Positions 8,642 through 16,117 of a stretch of DNA of 64,000 nt are shown in pieces. The stretch's first letter is position 1, and each line of letters begins with the position of its first letter. The notes below the pieces were generated by a model that worked only from the letters and a program-made list of their open reading frames with translations, did no database searches and was not told the DNA's origin. The translations under genes and the position numbers were made by a program. Source of the DNA: Streptacidiphilus carbonis (GTDB lineage Bacteria > Actinomycetota > Actinomycetes > Streptomycetales > Streptomycetaceae); contig NZ_BBPM01000044.1 of assembly GCF_000787775.1 (NCBI RefSeq), forward strand, positions 1-64,000. Direction: 5' to 3'.

Positions 8642-8818
8642 CGCCGAGGCAACCGGCAGCCAGGGGTGATGGTGCCGAGGCTGGCGCAAGCCAAGGTGGC
8701 GAAGGCGAATCCGAAGCCGATGAACCGAAGTCGTCCTCGCCCTCACCGGCGGTTTCGGCCCGCCGAGACCACAGCGCACTTACCGGAAAGCCGGCCTGCA
8801 GAACCGTTCATGGACCGT

Positions 8819-10006
8819 TCACCGTACAAACCTCGTGTCGGGGCTCGGTGTATCGGGTGGGGTGTGCAGGTGGTGGGCGGTCCAGGGTAGTGCGGTGGGG
8901 GTCTCCCGGTTCCAGGTATGGAAGTTGTGGCCTCCGCTGGGAAGGATGAGTGAGGCGACGTCCATGGGGGGCTTCGCCGCGGCGATGAAGGCGAGTGTGG
9001 CCCGGTAGTCGGCCTCGCCCTGGCGGCTGGTGGCGACCAGGACCGAGACGCGGGGTGGCGGCAGGTTCCGCAGACGCCACATCAGGTCGTTCTCCTCCCG
9101 CAGTCTCTGGCTGCCTGCGAACAGGTTGCCGGTGGTGCTGTCCTGGGCCGCGGTGTAGTAGCCCGAAAGGGAGGCCGCCGCGCTGAACGCCTGCGGATCG
9201 CGCACCGCCAGCTTCAGTGCGCAGTAGCCGCCGGTGGAGTCCCCGATCACCGCCCAGCTACGGCCCGAAACGCCGACCCGGTAGTGCGCGGCCATCGCCT
9301 GGTGCAGGTCGACGTCGAAGAAGGTCTCGGCCTGCGGGCCGGCGGGCACGTCCTGGCACTCGGTGTCGCGGGGCATGGCCACCGAGGGGCGCATCATCAC
9401 CAGCACCGTGGGCTGCATGGCGCCGCGCACGATGGCCTGGGCCGCGAGCGTGGGGTACTTCATCCGGGAGATCAAGTTGTGCGCGGTGCCCGGGTAGCCG
9501 GTCAGAACCAGAATCACCGGGAACCTGCGGCGGGCTGCGGACGCCTGGAAGTACTGCGGCGGCAGGTAGACGTAAGCCTGCTCGGTCAACCCGGTGCCAC
9601 TGCCGCGGATGCTCACCCGCTGCACCATGCCGGCCGCCGTATGCGGCCCGGCGCCGGGCAGCATCAGCGGCACCGGCTTGCTGCCCTTCACCTTCACCGG
9701 ATCCCCGGGATGCACCGGGGCCCGCGCAGGGCCGGACCGGTTGGCGTGCGCCGTGAACACCCCCGCGCCGCCCTGGCCGGTACCCAGCAGGTCATCGAAG
9801 GAGCTGTAGAAGCCGCCCCAGTCGTTTGCCGCCAGGCCGATCGCGGCAAGCGCCAGGACCTGGCCCGCCAGCAGGACCAGGGCCCGACCGGCCAGGGCCC
9901 GCCAGCCGCGCCCGCCCAACCGCGGCCACAACCACACGGTCCCCGCATAGGCCACCACCGCGCCCAGGGCAACCACAAGCTCCAGCTTCCGGCTGGTCAG
10001 TCCCAC
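8819..10006 (-). CDS. Membrane-anchored alpha/beta-hydrolase esterase
   Basis: A 395-residue protein. The first 65 residues hold two hydrophobic helices (LVVALGAVVAYAGTVWLW and LAGRALVLLAGQVLALAAIGLA) that anchor a large external domain. That domain is of the esterase D/antigen 85 type: strand FPVILVLTGYPG, nucleophile elbow GDSTGG with Ser, and a late GGHNFHTW histidine. The family hydrolyses esters or transfers acyl groups in the envelope; the substrate is unknown. The GTG at 10006 has AAGGGG upstream. It lies 39 bases after a paralogue (10046-11188), so the two probably form an operon. Confidence 0.85.
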   Translation of the reverse strand: MGLTSRKLELVVALGAVVAYAGTVWLWPRLGGRGWRALAGRALVLLAGQVLALAAIGLAANDWGGFYSSFDDLLGTGQGGAGVFTAHANRSGPARAPVHPGDPVKVKGSKPVPLMLPGAGPHTAAGMVQRVSIRGSGTGLTEQAYVYLPPQYFQASAARRRFPVILVLTGYPGTAHNLISRMKYPTLAAQAIVRGAMQPTVLVMMRPSVAMPRDTECQDVPAGPQAETFFDVDLHQAMAAHYRVGVSGRSWAVIGDSTGGYCALKLAVRDPQAFSAAASLSGYYTAAQDSTTGNLFAGSQRLREENDLMWRLRNLPPPRVSVLVATSRQGEADYRATLAFIAAAKPPMDVASLILPSGGHNFHTWNRETPTALPWTAHHLHTPPDTPSPDTRFVR

Positions 10007-10045
10007 AAGTCCCCTTCAATGGCAGATGCTGGGGTCAAGGCGCGG

Positions 10046-11188
10046 TCACGACGAAGGCGTGGGCCCGGCCAGGTGGGCGCTGATCCACTGGATCAGCCCG
10101 TGGCCCATCCCCGGAACGTAGGTGTAGGCGTCGTGCTTGCCGCCCTGGATCACGTTCAGCTCGGTATGGACCGGACCCCTGCCGTAGGTGGCGATGAACT
10201 GCTTGACGTCCGCGATCGTCGAGGAGTTCTCCCGGGTGCCCACCTGAAAGCCGAGGTAGACGTCCGGACCCTTGCGGGCGATCAGTCGGCCGGCCAGGAC
10301 CTGCGGGTTGTTCTCCCGCTCCTGTGCCGCATGGCCGTGCCACAACGGGGAGTCCGGGACGATGTCCGGTCCTGAGATCAGGGCGGCCTTGAACCGGTCC
10401 GGGTACTTCAGCACGGCCTTCAGGCTCGCGAAGCCGCCACTGGAGGAGCCCATGAAGGCCCAGCCGTCGCGGGATTTCAGAGTGCGGAAGTTCGCCCGCA
10501 TCAGGTCCGGGACGTCCTCGGTCAGCCAGGTGCCCATCTTGGGCTGGCCGGGGATGTCGCTGCCGTCCCAGTACAGGCCGCCTGCGTCGGTGGCGGGGTT
10601 GAGCACCGGCATGGCCAGCAGGAACGGCTTGCTCTTGCCGGCCCGGTACCACTTGGTGATGGACTGCTCCAGCTTGAGACTCGGGTCCATCCAGTAGTTG
10701 TACGGATAACCCGGCCCCCCGGGCAGCGCGATCATCACCGGGAAGCCGCTGCGCGCGTACTGCGGGTCAAAGTAGGCCTTCGGCGCCCAGACCCAGACCC
10801 TGCCGGTGTACCCGGACTGCTTCCCGTGCAGGGTGACCACACCGATGTGGGTGCCGTCGTCCAACGTATGCGCAACCCGGAACGCCGCCCGCGGCCCGGT
10901 CGGCAGCACCGTACCCGCAGACACCGCCCCCGCACCGTCCCCGCTGCGGCCCGCACCCAGCGCCGAACCCGGCTTCGCCGCGGCTGCGGGAACCAAGCCG
11001 TAGCTGACCGGGTCGCCCTTCTGGCTGAACGGCGGGATCTCGTAGTGCCGCATCACCGGAACAGCAGCAGCAACCAGTCCGGCTGCACACCCCGCCACCA
11101 CCGCCCACACCGCTGTCCGCCGCCAACCACGCCACCGCGCACAGCGACCGTCCTGCGGTGGGAGGGACGGCGTCACTTCAACGGGCAT
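10046..11188 (-). CDS. Membrane-anchored alpha/beta-hydrolase esterase (paralogue)
   Basis: A 380-residue protein with one N-terminal helix (TAVWAVVAGCAAGLVAAAVPV) after an Arg-rich stretch, then an esterase domain. It has the strand FPVMIALPGGPG, the elbow GSSSGG containing the nucleophile Ser, the acid region DVYLGFQVG and the catalytic His in GGKHDAYTY. ATG 11186-11188 is chosen because GGAG precedes it at a good distance; the longer frame adds an unlikely Cys-rich leader. It resembles the downstream gene at 8819 in fold and anchoring, so the pair looks like a tandem duplication that diverged. The substrate is unknown but acts outside the membrane. Confidence 0.85.
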   Translation of the reverse strand: MPVEVTPSLPPQDGRCARWRGWRRTAVWAVVAGCAAGLVAAAVPVMRHYEIPPFSQKGDPVSYGLVPAAAAKPGSALGAGRSGDGAGAVSAGTVLPTGPRAAFRVAHTLDDGTHIGVVTLHGKQSGYTGRVWVWAPKAYFDPQYARSGFPVMIALPGGPGYPYNYWMDPSLKLEQSITKWYRAGKSKPFLLAMPVLNPATDAGGLYWDGSDIPGQPKMGTWLTEDVPDLMRANFRTLKSRDGWAFMGSSSGGFASLKAVLKYPDRFKAALISGPDIVPDSPLWHGHAAQERENNPQVLAGRLIARKGPDVYLGFQVGTRENSSTIADVKQFIATYGRGPVHTELNVIQGGKHDAYTYVPGMGHGLIQWISAHLAGPTPSS

Positions 11189-11494
11189 CGCACAAACTCC
11201 GGCTGACGAATCGACAATCAAGAAGGCTCTGCACGGGACACAGACCTGATCGTCACCCAGGCCATCCGCCACTGCCACTGTGCACATCCGAGCGGGGCAG
11301 GACCGCTCCGCGCCGGCCGGACTGCCACGCTACCGCCCGTGCCAGACCGCACCGGCGTGTCGCAGCGCGGTCGGCCCGCGTGTCGCCCACGGGCCGGGGC
11401 TTGTGCGCGAGGCGCAGCCACGGGGCACCCCCCGGATCCCGTCCCCGTCCCACGACCGTGATCCGCATGCGGCGTTGGCCTGGACCGGGAGTCG
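11189..11494. other. Gene-free interval upstream of the esterase operon
   Basis: About 300 bases between the esterase start and a decayed glycosyltransferase piece. No frame shows convincing codon bias together with a start. It presumably holds the esterase promoter, which I cannot place. Confidence 0.4.
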
Positions 11495-11671
11495 TGCCTG
11501 CTGGGGTAGGGCCAGACCGGCCTGCCGATGCCGCTGCCCCGCCGAGCCGCCCGCCAGGTCGCGCAGTACGGGGCCGAGGTCGGCCGCCTCGCGGATCCAG
11601 GGGGCGAGCCCGGCCTGCTGGGGCGGCGGCCTTGGTCCGCCGTGGCCGGGTAGCAGCGCTACCGCTACCCG
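11495..11671 (-). pseudogene. Decayed fragment of a glycosyltransferase C-terminus
   Basis: About 59 codons closely match the MGDG-synthase-type glycosyltransferase at 33481-35313. Shared features are PGHG near the start, then QQAGLAPWIRE, LRDLAGG, AGQR and RQAGLAL, with the same spacing. The flanks do not continue the similarity, and no start codon or N-terminal sugar-binding domain is present. It is the remnant of a second copy or of a recombination event. It has no independent function. Confidence 0.75.
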
Positions 11672-11787
11672 CGCACCGGGATGCGGAAGGTGCTGCCCTC
11701 CGGCGGCGCGACCCTGGTTGAGAGAGCATGCGGGACACAAACGTCGCAACGGTCGGCCAACCATGGCAGCCGGCGCGGTCTCGGTTT

Positions 11788-12117
11788 TCAGGTCACTGTC
11801 GTGGAGCTTGACGGTGTGGGCCGGCCGGTGGCGCAGTGGCGGAGCCGGTGCCGCTCCTGCTGGAGGGTGCGTTCGCCGAGGTCGGTGAGGTGGTAGCGGT
11901 GCCAGGTGCGGCGGGTGTTGCCGCCCAGCAGGTCACGTTGGATCAGTTCGGTGTGCACCATGCGGTCCAGGACGCTGTAGAAGCGGCCGGAGGGCGGGTG
12001 GAGACGTCCTTGGGACAGTGCGGTGACCTGTTCGGCGAGGCGGTCCGCGGTCAGCGGGCCCGGCACCAGGGCGAGGAGCACGAGCAGGGCCGACTCGGGT
12101 GCGGGAGTGCCGTTCAC
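11788..12117 (-). CDS. PadR-family transcriptional regulator
   Basis: A 109-residue regulator with the PadR-type winged helix: N-terminal ALLVLLALVPGPLTADRLAEQV, recognition helix region (SGRFYSVLDRMVHTELIQRD) and a wing ending YHLTDLGERTLQQERHRL. The usual extended C-terminal dimer helix is short, so it belongs to the small class. The start is the GTG at 12115-12117, preceded by GAGGGGG. It lies downstream of pstS on the same strand, but a strong hairpin separates the two, so it is probably transcribed on its own. Its target is not evident. Confidence 0.75.
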   Translation of the reverse strand: MNGTPAPESALLVLLALVPGPLTADRLAEQVTALSQGRLHPPSGRFYSVLDRMVHTELIQRDLLGGNTRRTWHRYHLTDLGERTLQQERHRLRHCATGRPTPSSSTTVT

Positions 12118-12188
12118 GCGATTCCCCCTCGCGATGGTGCGGCTCGACCGGAGCACCTGCCCGGGCGTGGCGGGTGCCAGGTGCAGCT

Positions 12189-12218
12189 GCCCCGCGCCGC
12201 GGTGCCGCGGCGCGGGGC
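12189..12218 (-). terminator. 14-bp GC-rich hairpin after pstS
   Basis: A perfect inverted repeat with 14-bp arms (starting GCCCCGCGCC) and a two-base loop lies 14 bases beyond the pstS stop and before the PadR gene. This is the expected place for the pstS terminator. Confidence 0.65.
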
Positions 12219-12231
12219 CGGCTGCCTGGGG

Positions 12232-13380
12232 TCAGGACAGGGTGGCGATGACGGTCTTGAGCTTGTCGGTGATGGCGGAGGGCAGTTGCATGTAGCCGGC
12301 GGAGGTGATGGCCTGCTGGCCGGCGTCGCTGGCGGTGTAGGTCAGGAACGCCTTCAGGGCGGGCAGGGTGGCGGGGTTGTTGCCCTTGTCGCAGGCGATC
12401 TCGTAGGTGACCAGGGAGATGGGGTAGTCGCCGGGGGTCTTGTCGGCGTAGTCCAGTTGCAGCGCCAGGTTGCTGCCGGTGCCGATGACCTGGGCGTTGG
12501 CCAGGGCCTTGGCGGCGGCGTCGGTGGAGACCGCGACCGGGGTGCCGGAGCCGGTGTCGATGGCGGCTGTGGTGATGTTGCCGCTCTTGGCGAACGACAG
12601 CTCGAAGTAGGAGATGGCGCCCTTGACGGCCTTGACCTGGGCGGCGAGCCCGGAGGAGCCGGTGGCGCCCTGGCCGCCGGGGGCGGGCCAGGTGGAGTTG
12701 GTGCCGTAGGTCCAGCTGGCGGCGGCGGAGGCTTTGAGGTAGGCGGTGAAGTTGGCGCTGGTGCCCGAGCCGTCGGAGCGGTGGAAGGTCTGGATCGCCA
12801 GGTCGGGCAGCGACGCGCCGGCGTTGAGGGCCTTGATCGCCGGGTCGTTCCACTTGGTGATCTTGCCAGTGAAGATCTTGGCGAGGAGGTCGGCGTTCAG
12901 GACCAGGTTGCTCACGCCCGGCACGTTGTAGCCGATGGCAATGGGGCCGCCGGCCATGGGCAGGTTGATGGCCCGGCCGCCGCCGGTGCACACGCTGCCG
13001 GACTTGGCGATCTCATCGGCGGCCATGGCGGCGTCCGAGCCGGCGAAGGCGACCTTGCCGGCCAGGAAGGTGGTGCGGCCGGCCGAGGAGCCGACCCCCT
13101 GATAGTTGACGTTCGCGCCGGGGCACTGCTGCTGGAAGTCCTTGGCCCAGATCGTCATGGCGTTCTGCTGGGCCGTGGAGCCCGAGCCCAGGACGGTGCC
13201 GCTGCCGCAAGCGCCCGCCGTCGAGGACGCCGCCGCGGTGGCCGCAGCGGTCGCGGCCGTCGAGGCGGCTGCGGTGGGGCTGTTGTTGTCGCTTCCGCAG
13301 GCGGTGAGCGTCAGGGCGCCGAGCGCCGCGGCGGCACCGAGGGCGAGGATTCTGGAGCGGCTGCCGAGCTGGGGGTTCAC
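12232..13380 (-). CDS. pstS: Phosphate ABC transporter, periplasmic-type phosphate-binding lipoprotein
   Basis: A 382-residue PstS. The signal peptide ends in the lipobox LTAC, so it is lipid-anchored on the outer face of the membrane. The phosphate-binding loops are visible: GSGSTAQQNA, GVGSSAGRTTFLAG, FHRSDGSGTSANF and the late GDYPISLVTYEI. It captures phosphate for the PstCAB transporter. No pstC, pstA or pstB lies beside it; a MarR gene and a PadR gene do, so this is an orphan copy that probably feeds a transporter elsewhere. A PHO box at 13494-13512 suggests induction by PhoP under phosphate starvation. The start is a GTG at 13380. Confidence 0.92.
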   Translation of the reverse strand: MNPQLGSRSRILALGAAAALGALTLTACGSDNNSPTAAASTAATAAATAAASSTAGACGSGTVLGSGSTAQQNAMTIWAKDFQQQCPGANVNYQGVGSSAGRTTFLAGKVAFAGSDAAMAADEIAKSGSVCTGGGRAINLPMAGGPIAIGYNVPGVSNLVLNADLLAKIFTGKITKWNDPAIKALNAGASLPDLAIQTFHRSDGSGTSANFTAYLKASAAASWTYGTNSTWPAPGGQGATGSSGLAAQVKAVKGAISYFELSFAKSGNITTAAIDTGSGTPVAVSTDAAAKALANAQVIGTGSNLALQLDYADKTPGDYPISLVTYEIACDKGNNPATLPALKAFLTYTASDAGQQAITSAGYMQLPSAITDKLKTVIATLS

Positions 13381-13422
13381 CTGGTGTCCTCATATTCCGG
13401 GAAGTCCCTGCGCACAGGGTAT

Positions 13423-13454
13423 ATCTGAGTCAGATGTTTTCTGTCGCCGACAGA
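13423..13454. promoter_or_regulatory. Two adjacent palindromes in the pstS promoter region
   Basis: ATCTGA-G-TCAGAT (13423-13435) and TCTGTCG-C-CGACAGA (13440-13454) are perfect dyads only five bases apart, 43-74 bases upstream of the pstS start. They do not look like PHO boxes and may bind another regulator such as the nearby MarR. A related ATCTG-N3-CAGA dyad precedes the exporter at 16118. Confidence 0.4.
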
Positions 13455-13493
13455 CACGTTAGATTCCCCGAGGGAAACGCCCAGGCTGCCGCG

Positions 13494-13512
13494 GATGAAC
13501 GAATGGTGAATC
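13494..13512 (-). promoter_or_regulatory. PHO box (PhoP direct repeats)
   Basis: On the minus strand the units TTCACC and TTCATC are spaced 11 bases apart, the second read as GTTCATC. This is the GTTCAC-type direct repeat that PhoP binds in streptomycetes. It lies about 115-130 bases upstream of the pstS start codon. Confidence 0.6.
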
Positions 13513-13580
13513 TCACCGGTCCGCGCGATGGCGTGCGAACCCGTCCGGCGGCACTGCCGGGAGAAGGGGGTGATGCGGTG

Positions 13581-14105
13581 TCAGGAGCTGGGCTCGCGGC
13601 CGTGGGCGGCCAGCTCGCCGTGCAGGTGTCGGACCAGGGAGGCCATGGCGGGCAGGGCGGCGCCCAGGGCGCGCCGTTGTTCGGGGTCCAGGGCGTCCAG
13701 GGCCGCGCCGATGCGGCGCTCGTGGGCCTGCTGCCAGGAGTCGAGGCGCTCGCGCCCGGCGGTGGTGAGCTGGACCGACGCCTTGCGACGGTCGCCGGCG
13801 TCGGTGCCGCGGTCCACCAGTCCTGCGGCGATCAGGCGGCTGATCAGGCCCGAGACGGTGTTCGGGGCCAGTCGCAGCCGCGTCGCGAGTTCGCCTGCGC
13901 GCGCGGGCTCGGATTCCGCGAGTGACTGCAGGATCTCCACCTGGGCGATCGGCAGCGTCTCCCAGGGGTAGTCGGTGCGGATCGAGGCCCGCAGCGCCCG
14001 GCGCAGTCCGGTGACCGCCTCGGTCAGCAGGCGGGTGTCCAGCGCGGGTTCGGCCGCGCTCGGGCTCGCCGCAACGGCGGGGGTCGGGGTGGTCGGGGCG
14101 GCCAT
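13581..14105 (-). CDS. MarR-family transcriptional regulator
   Basis: A 174-residue MarR protein. After a Pro/Ala-rich leader come the helix TLPIAQVEILQSLAES, the DNA-recognition part (LATRLRLAPNTVSGLISRLIAAGLVDR), the wing (GTDAGDRRKASVQLTTAGRERL) and C-terminal dimer helices. The start is ATG 14103-14105. It diverges from lgt at 14258, with an AT-rich region of about 100 bases between them. It may control itself, lgt or the DHA2 exporter at 16118, whose promoter contains a dyad. No ligand can be inferred. Confidence 0.85.
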   Translation of the reverse strand: MAAPTTPTPAVAASPSAAEPALDTRLLTEAVTGLRRALRASIRTDYPWETLPIAQVEILQSLAESEPARAGELATRLRLAPNTVSGLISRLIAAGLVDRGTDAGDRRKASVQLTTAGRERLDSWQQAHERRIGAALDALDPEQRRALGAALPAMASLVRHLHGELAAHGREPSS

Positions 14106-14257
14106 GGGATCACCCTAGCGCCGCGTCCACCGGCCCGGGATCCGGTACACGCCTCGCCCGATTACTGCTGTGTGCGACATAATCGTTGGCCGATGTAATG
14201 TGGTGCCCCTCGCAGGGCGGGATGTCCGCCGTGCCGGTCGCAAGGGGAGCGCCCCGG

Positions 14258-15112
14258 ATGCAGCTCGCGTACCTGCCCAGCCCCTCGCAGGGCGTATGGC
14301 ACCTGGGGCCGGTCCCGATCCGCGCGTACGCGCTGTGCATCATCGCGGGCATCGCCGCCGCCCTGTGGCTGACCCGGCGCCGCTGGACCAGGCTCGGCGG
14401 CAATCCGGACGACGTCGTGGACATCACCCTGTGGGCGGTGCCCTTCGGCGTCGTCGGCGGCCGGCTCTACCACCTGGCCACCGACCCGGAGCTGTACTTC
14501 AAGCCGGGCGAGCAACCGATCCGTGCCCTGTACATCTGGGACGGGGGTCTGGGCATCTGGGGCGCGGTCGCACTCGGGGCGCTCGGCGCCTGGATCGGGT
14601 GCCGCCGCCGCGGGGTGCGCCTGTCGGCCTTCGCCGACGCGCTGGCGCCGGGACTGGTGCTGGCCCAGGCCATCGGCCGCTGGGGCAACTACTTCAACCA
14701 GGAGCTCTACGGCAAGCCCACCACCCTGCCCTGGGGCCTTCTGATCGACCCCGCGCACCGCCCCGCCACCACACCCGGCCAGGGCGTCTACCAGCCGACC
14801 TTCCTGTACGAGTCGCTGTGGGACCTGGGCGTGGTGGTCCTGCTGCTGTGGGCCGACCGGCGCTGGACGCTGCACTCGGGCCGGCTGTTCGCCCTGTACG
14901 TCCTCGCCTACACCGCCGGCCGCGCCTGGGTGGAAGCACTGCGCGATGACCACGCCAACCATCTCGCCGGCCTGCGCCTGAACGACTGGACCTCCCTGCT
15001 CGTCCTCGCAGCCGCCGCTTCCTACCTGGTCGCCACCCGCCAACGGCCCGCACCCCCTGACCCCCTCGGAACGGGAGCGGTCGCGCCAGACCAGTCCAAG
15101 GAGCACGCATGA
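14258..15112 (+). CDS. lgt: Prolipoprotein diacylglyceryl transferase
   Basis: A 284-residue polytopic enzyme that transfers diacylglycerol from phosphatidylglycerol to the lipobox cysteine of exported lipoproteins. Hallmarks are present: VPIRAYALCIIAG, VGGRLYHLATD, the signature region WGGLGIWG-like (WDGGLGIWGAVA), and the diagnostic GRWGNYFNQELYG with conserved Arg, Asn and Glu, followed by QPTFLYES. The ATG at 14258 has AAGGGG upstream. It overlaps the PAP2 gene by ATGA. Streptomycetes often have two lgt genes; this short one, away from trp genes, is probably the accessory copy. Confidence 0.93.
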   Translation: MQLAYLPSPSQGVWHLGPVPIRAYALCIIAGIAAALWLTRRRWTRLGGNPDDVVDITLWAVPFGVVGGRLYHLATDPELYFKPGEQPIRALYIWDGGLGIWGAVALGALGAWIGCRRRGVRLSAFADALAPGLVLAQAIGRWGNYFNQELYGKPTTLPWGLLIDPAHRPATTPGQGVYQPTFLYESLWDLGVVVLLLWADRRWTLHSGRLFALYVLAYTAGRAWVEALRDDHANHLAGLRLNDWTSLLVLAAAASYLVATRQRPAPPDPLGTGAVAPDQSKEHA

Positions 15113-15930
15113 ACACCGCCACCGCGCCGGGGCCGCTGCGCCAACGGGCCGCCCTGCTGCCCCGGCGGCTGCGGCGCACCAGCCGCCCCGCGTGGTGGGC
15201 CGAACTGCTGCTGACCGCGATCGGCTACGCGCTCTACTCGGTGATCCGCAACGCCGTCCCCGACCACCGCATCGCAGCCCTGCACCGCGCCCAGCAGATC
15301 CTGGACGCCGAGCGCACGCTGCACCTCAGCTTCGAACTGCCCTTGAACCACGCGGTCAACCACATCACCTGGCTGGTGGTGGGCATGGACTACTACTACG
15401 CCACCCTGCACTTCATCGTGGTCATCGGCTGCCTGCTGTGGCTGTACTTCCGGCGCCCCGAGGCCTACCGGGCGGCCCGCACCGCCCTGTACTCGGCCAC
15501 GGCCCTGGGCCTGGTCGGCTTCTACGCCTACGCGCTGGCCCCACCGCGCTTCCTGACCGGCGAGGGCTTCATCGACACCGTCGTGGTCCACCACACCTGG
15601 GGCTCGTGGGCCTCGGGGCCGGTCGCCGATGTCTCCAACCAGTACGCCGCCATGCCCTCCATCCACATCGCCTGGTCCACCTGGTGCGCCGTGGTCCTGT
15701 ACAAGCTCGCCCGAACGCGCCTGGTGCGCTGCGTTGCAGTGGTCTACCCGGTGGCGACCTGCATCGTGATCCTGTCCACCGCCAACCACTTCGAGGTCGA
15801 TGCTCTGGCCGGACTGCTGACCATCGCTGCCGGCTTCGCCTTCCAGCGCCTGCTCACCGGGGCCCCAGCACTGGACCGGTCGGTGGTGGTCCCATCACGC
15901 TGGGGCCGCGGCCGGGCAACGGTCGTCTGA
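15109..15930 (+). CDS. PAP2-superfamily membrane phosphatase/phosphotransferase
   Basis: A 273-residue membrane protein of the PAP2-like/inositolphosphotransferase group. It has a leader, about six helices and the catalytic motifs near the C-terminus: the SNQYAAMPSIHIAWS segment (PSIHI with catalytic His) and TANHFEVDALAGLL (H-x-x-x-D). The first motif (K-x6-RP) is weak, as in this actinobacterial subgroup. It should act on phospholipid or prenyl-phosphate head groups at the membrane. It is cotranslated with lgt, whose by-product is a lipid head group, which suggests linked lipid turnover. That link is inference. Confidence 0.8.
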   Translation: MNTATAPGPLRQRAALLPRRLRRTSRPAWWAELLLTAIGYALYSVIRNAVPDHRIAALHRAQQILDAERTLHLSFELPLNHAVNHITWLVVGMDYYYATLHFIVVIGCLLWLYFRRPEAYRAARTALYSATALGLVGFYAYALAPPRFLTGEGFIDTVVVHHTWGSWASGPVADVSNQYAAMPSIHIAWSTWCAVVLYKLARTRLVRCVAVVYPVATCIVILSTANHFEVDALAGLLTIAAGFAFQRLLTGAPALDRSVVVPSRWGRGRATVV

Positions 15931-16055
15931 GGAAGCCGATGGCCACAGGGCCTTAACCGGGCCGTCCCCGCTCGTGCCCCCAGCTGCGGCTCCGCCGTGC
16001 TGCTGTGGTCCAGCAGGTGCTGTCCGCCGCCGCGACAAATACATCTCCTTCCGAC

Positions 16056-16078
16056 TATGTCTGTTGCAGATATATAAT
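16056..16078 (+). promoter_or_regulatory. Consensus -10 box with overlapping dyad
   Basis: TATAAT (16073-16078) is a perfect -10 hexamer, with TTCCGA about 18 bases upstream as a weak -35. The dyad TATGTCTG-TTG-CAGATATA (one mismatch) covers the spacer, so a repressor bound here would block RNA polymerase. It drives the exporter at 16118. Confidence 0.55.
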
Positions 16079-16117
16079 GGGTCTCGTCGAGCCGTCCACC
16101 CTCGGGGAGAGGCAACC

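Noticed and set aside
11836-13428. A 530-codon plus-strand frame under pstS and PadR
   Set aside because: Gly/Val/Asp-rich shadow of pstS with no start site and no recognisable domain.
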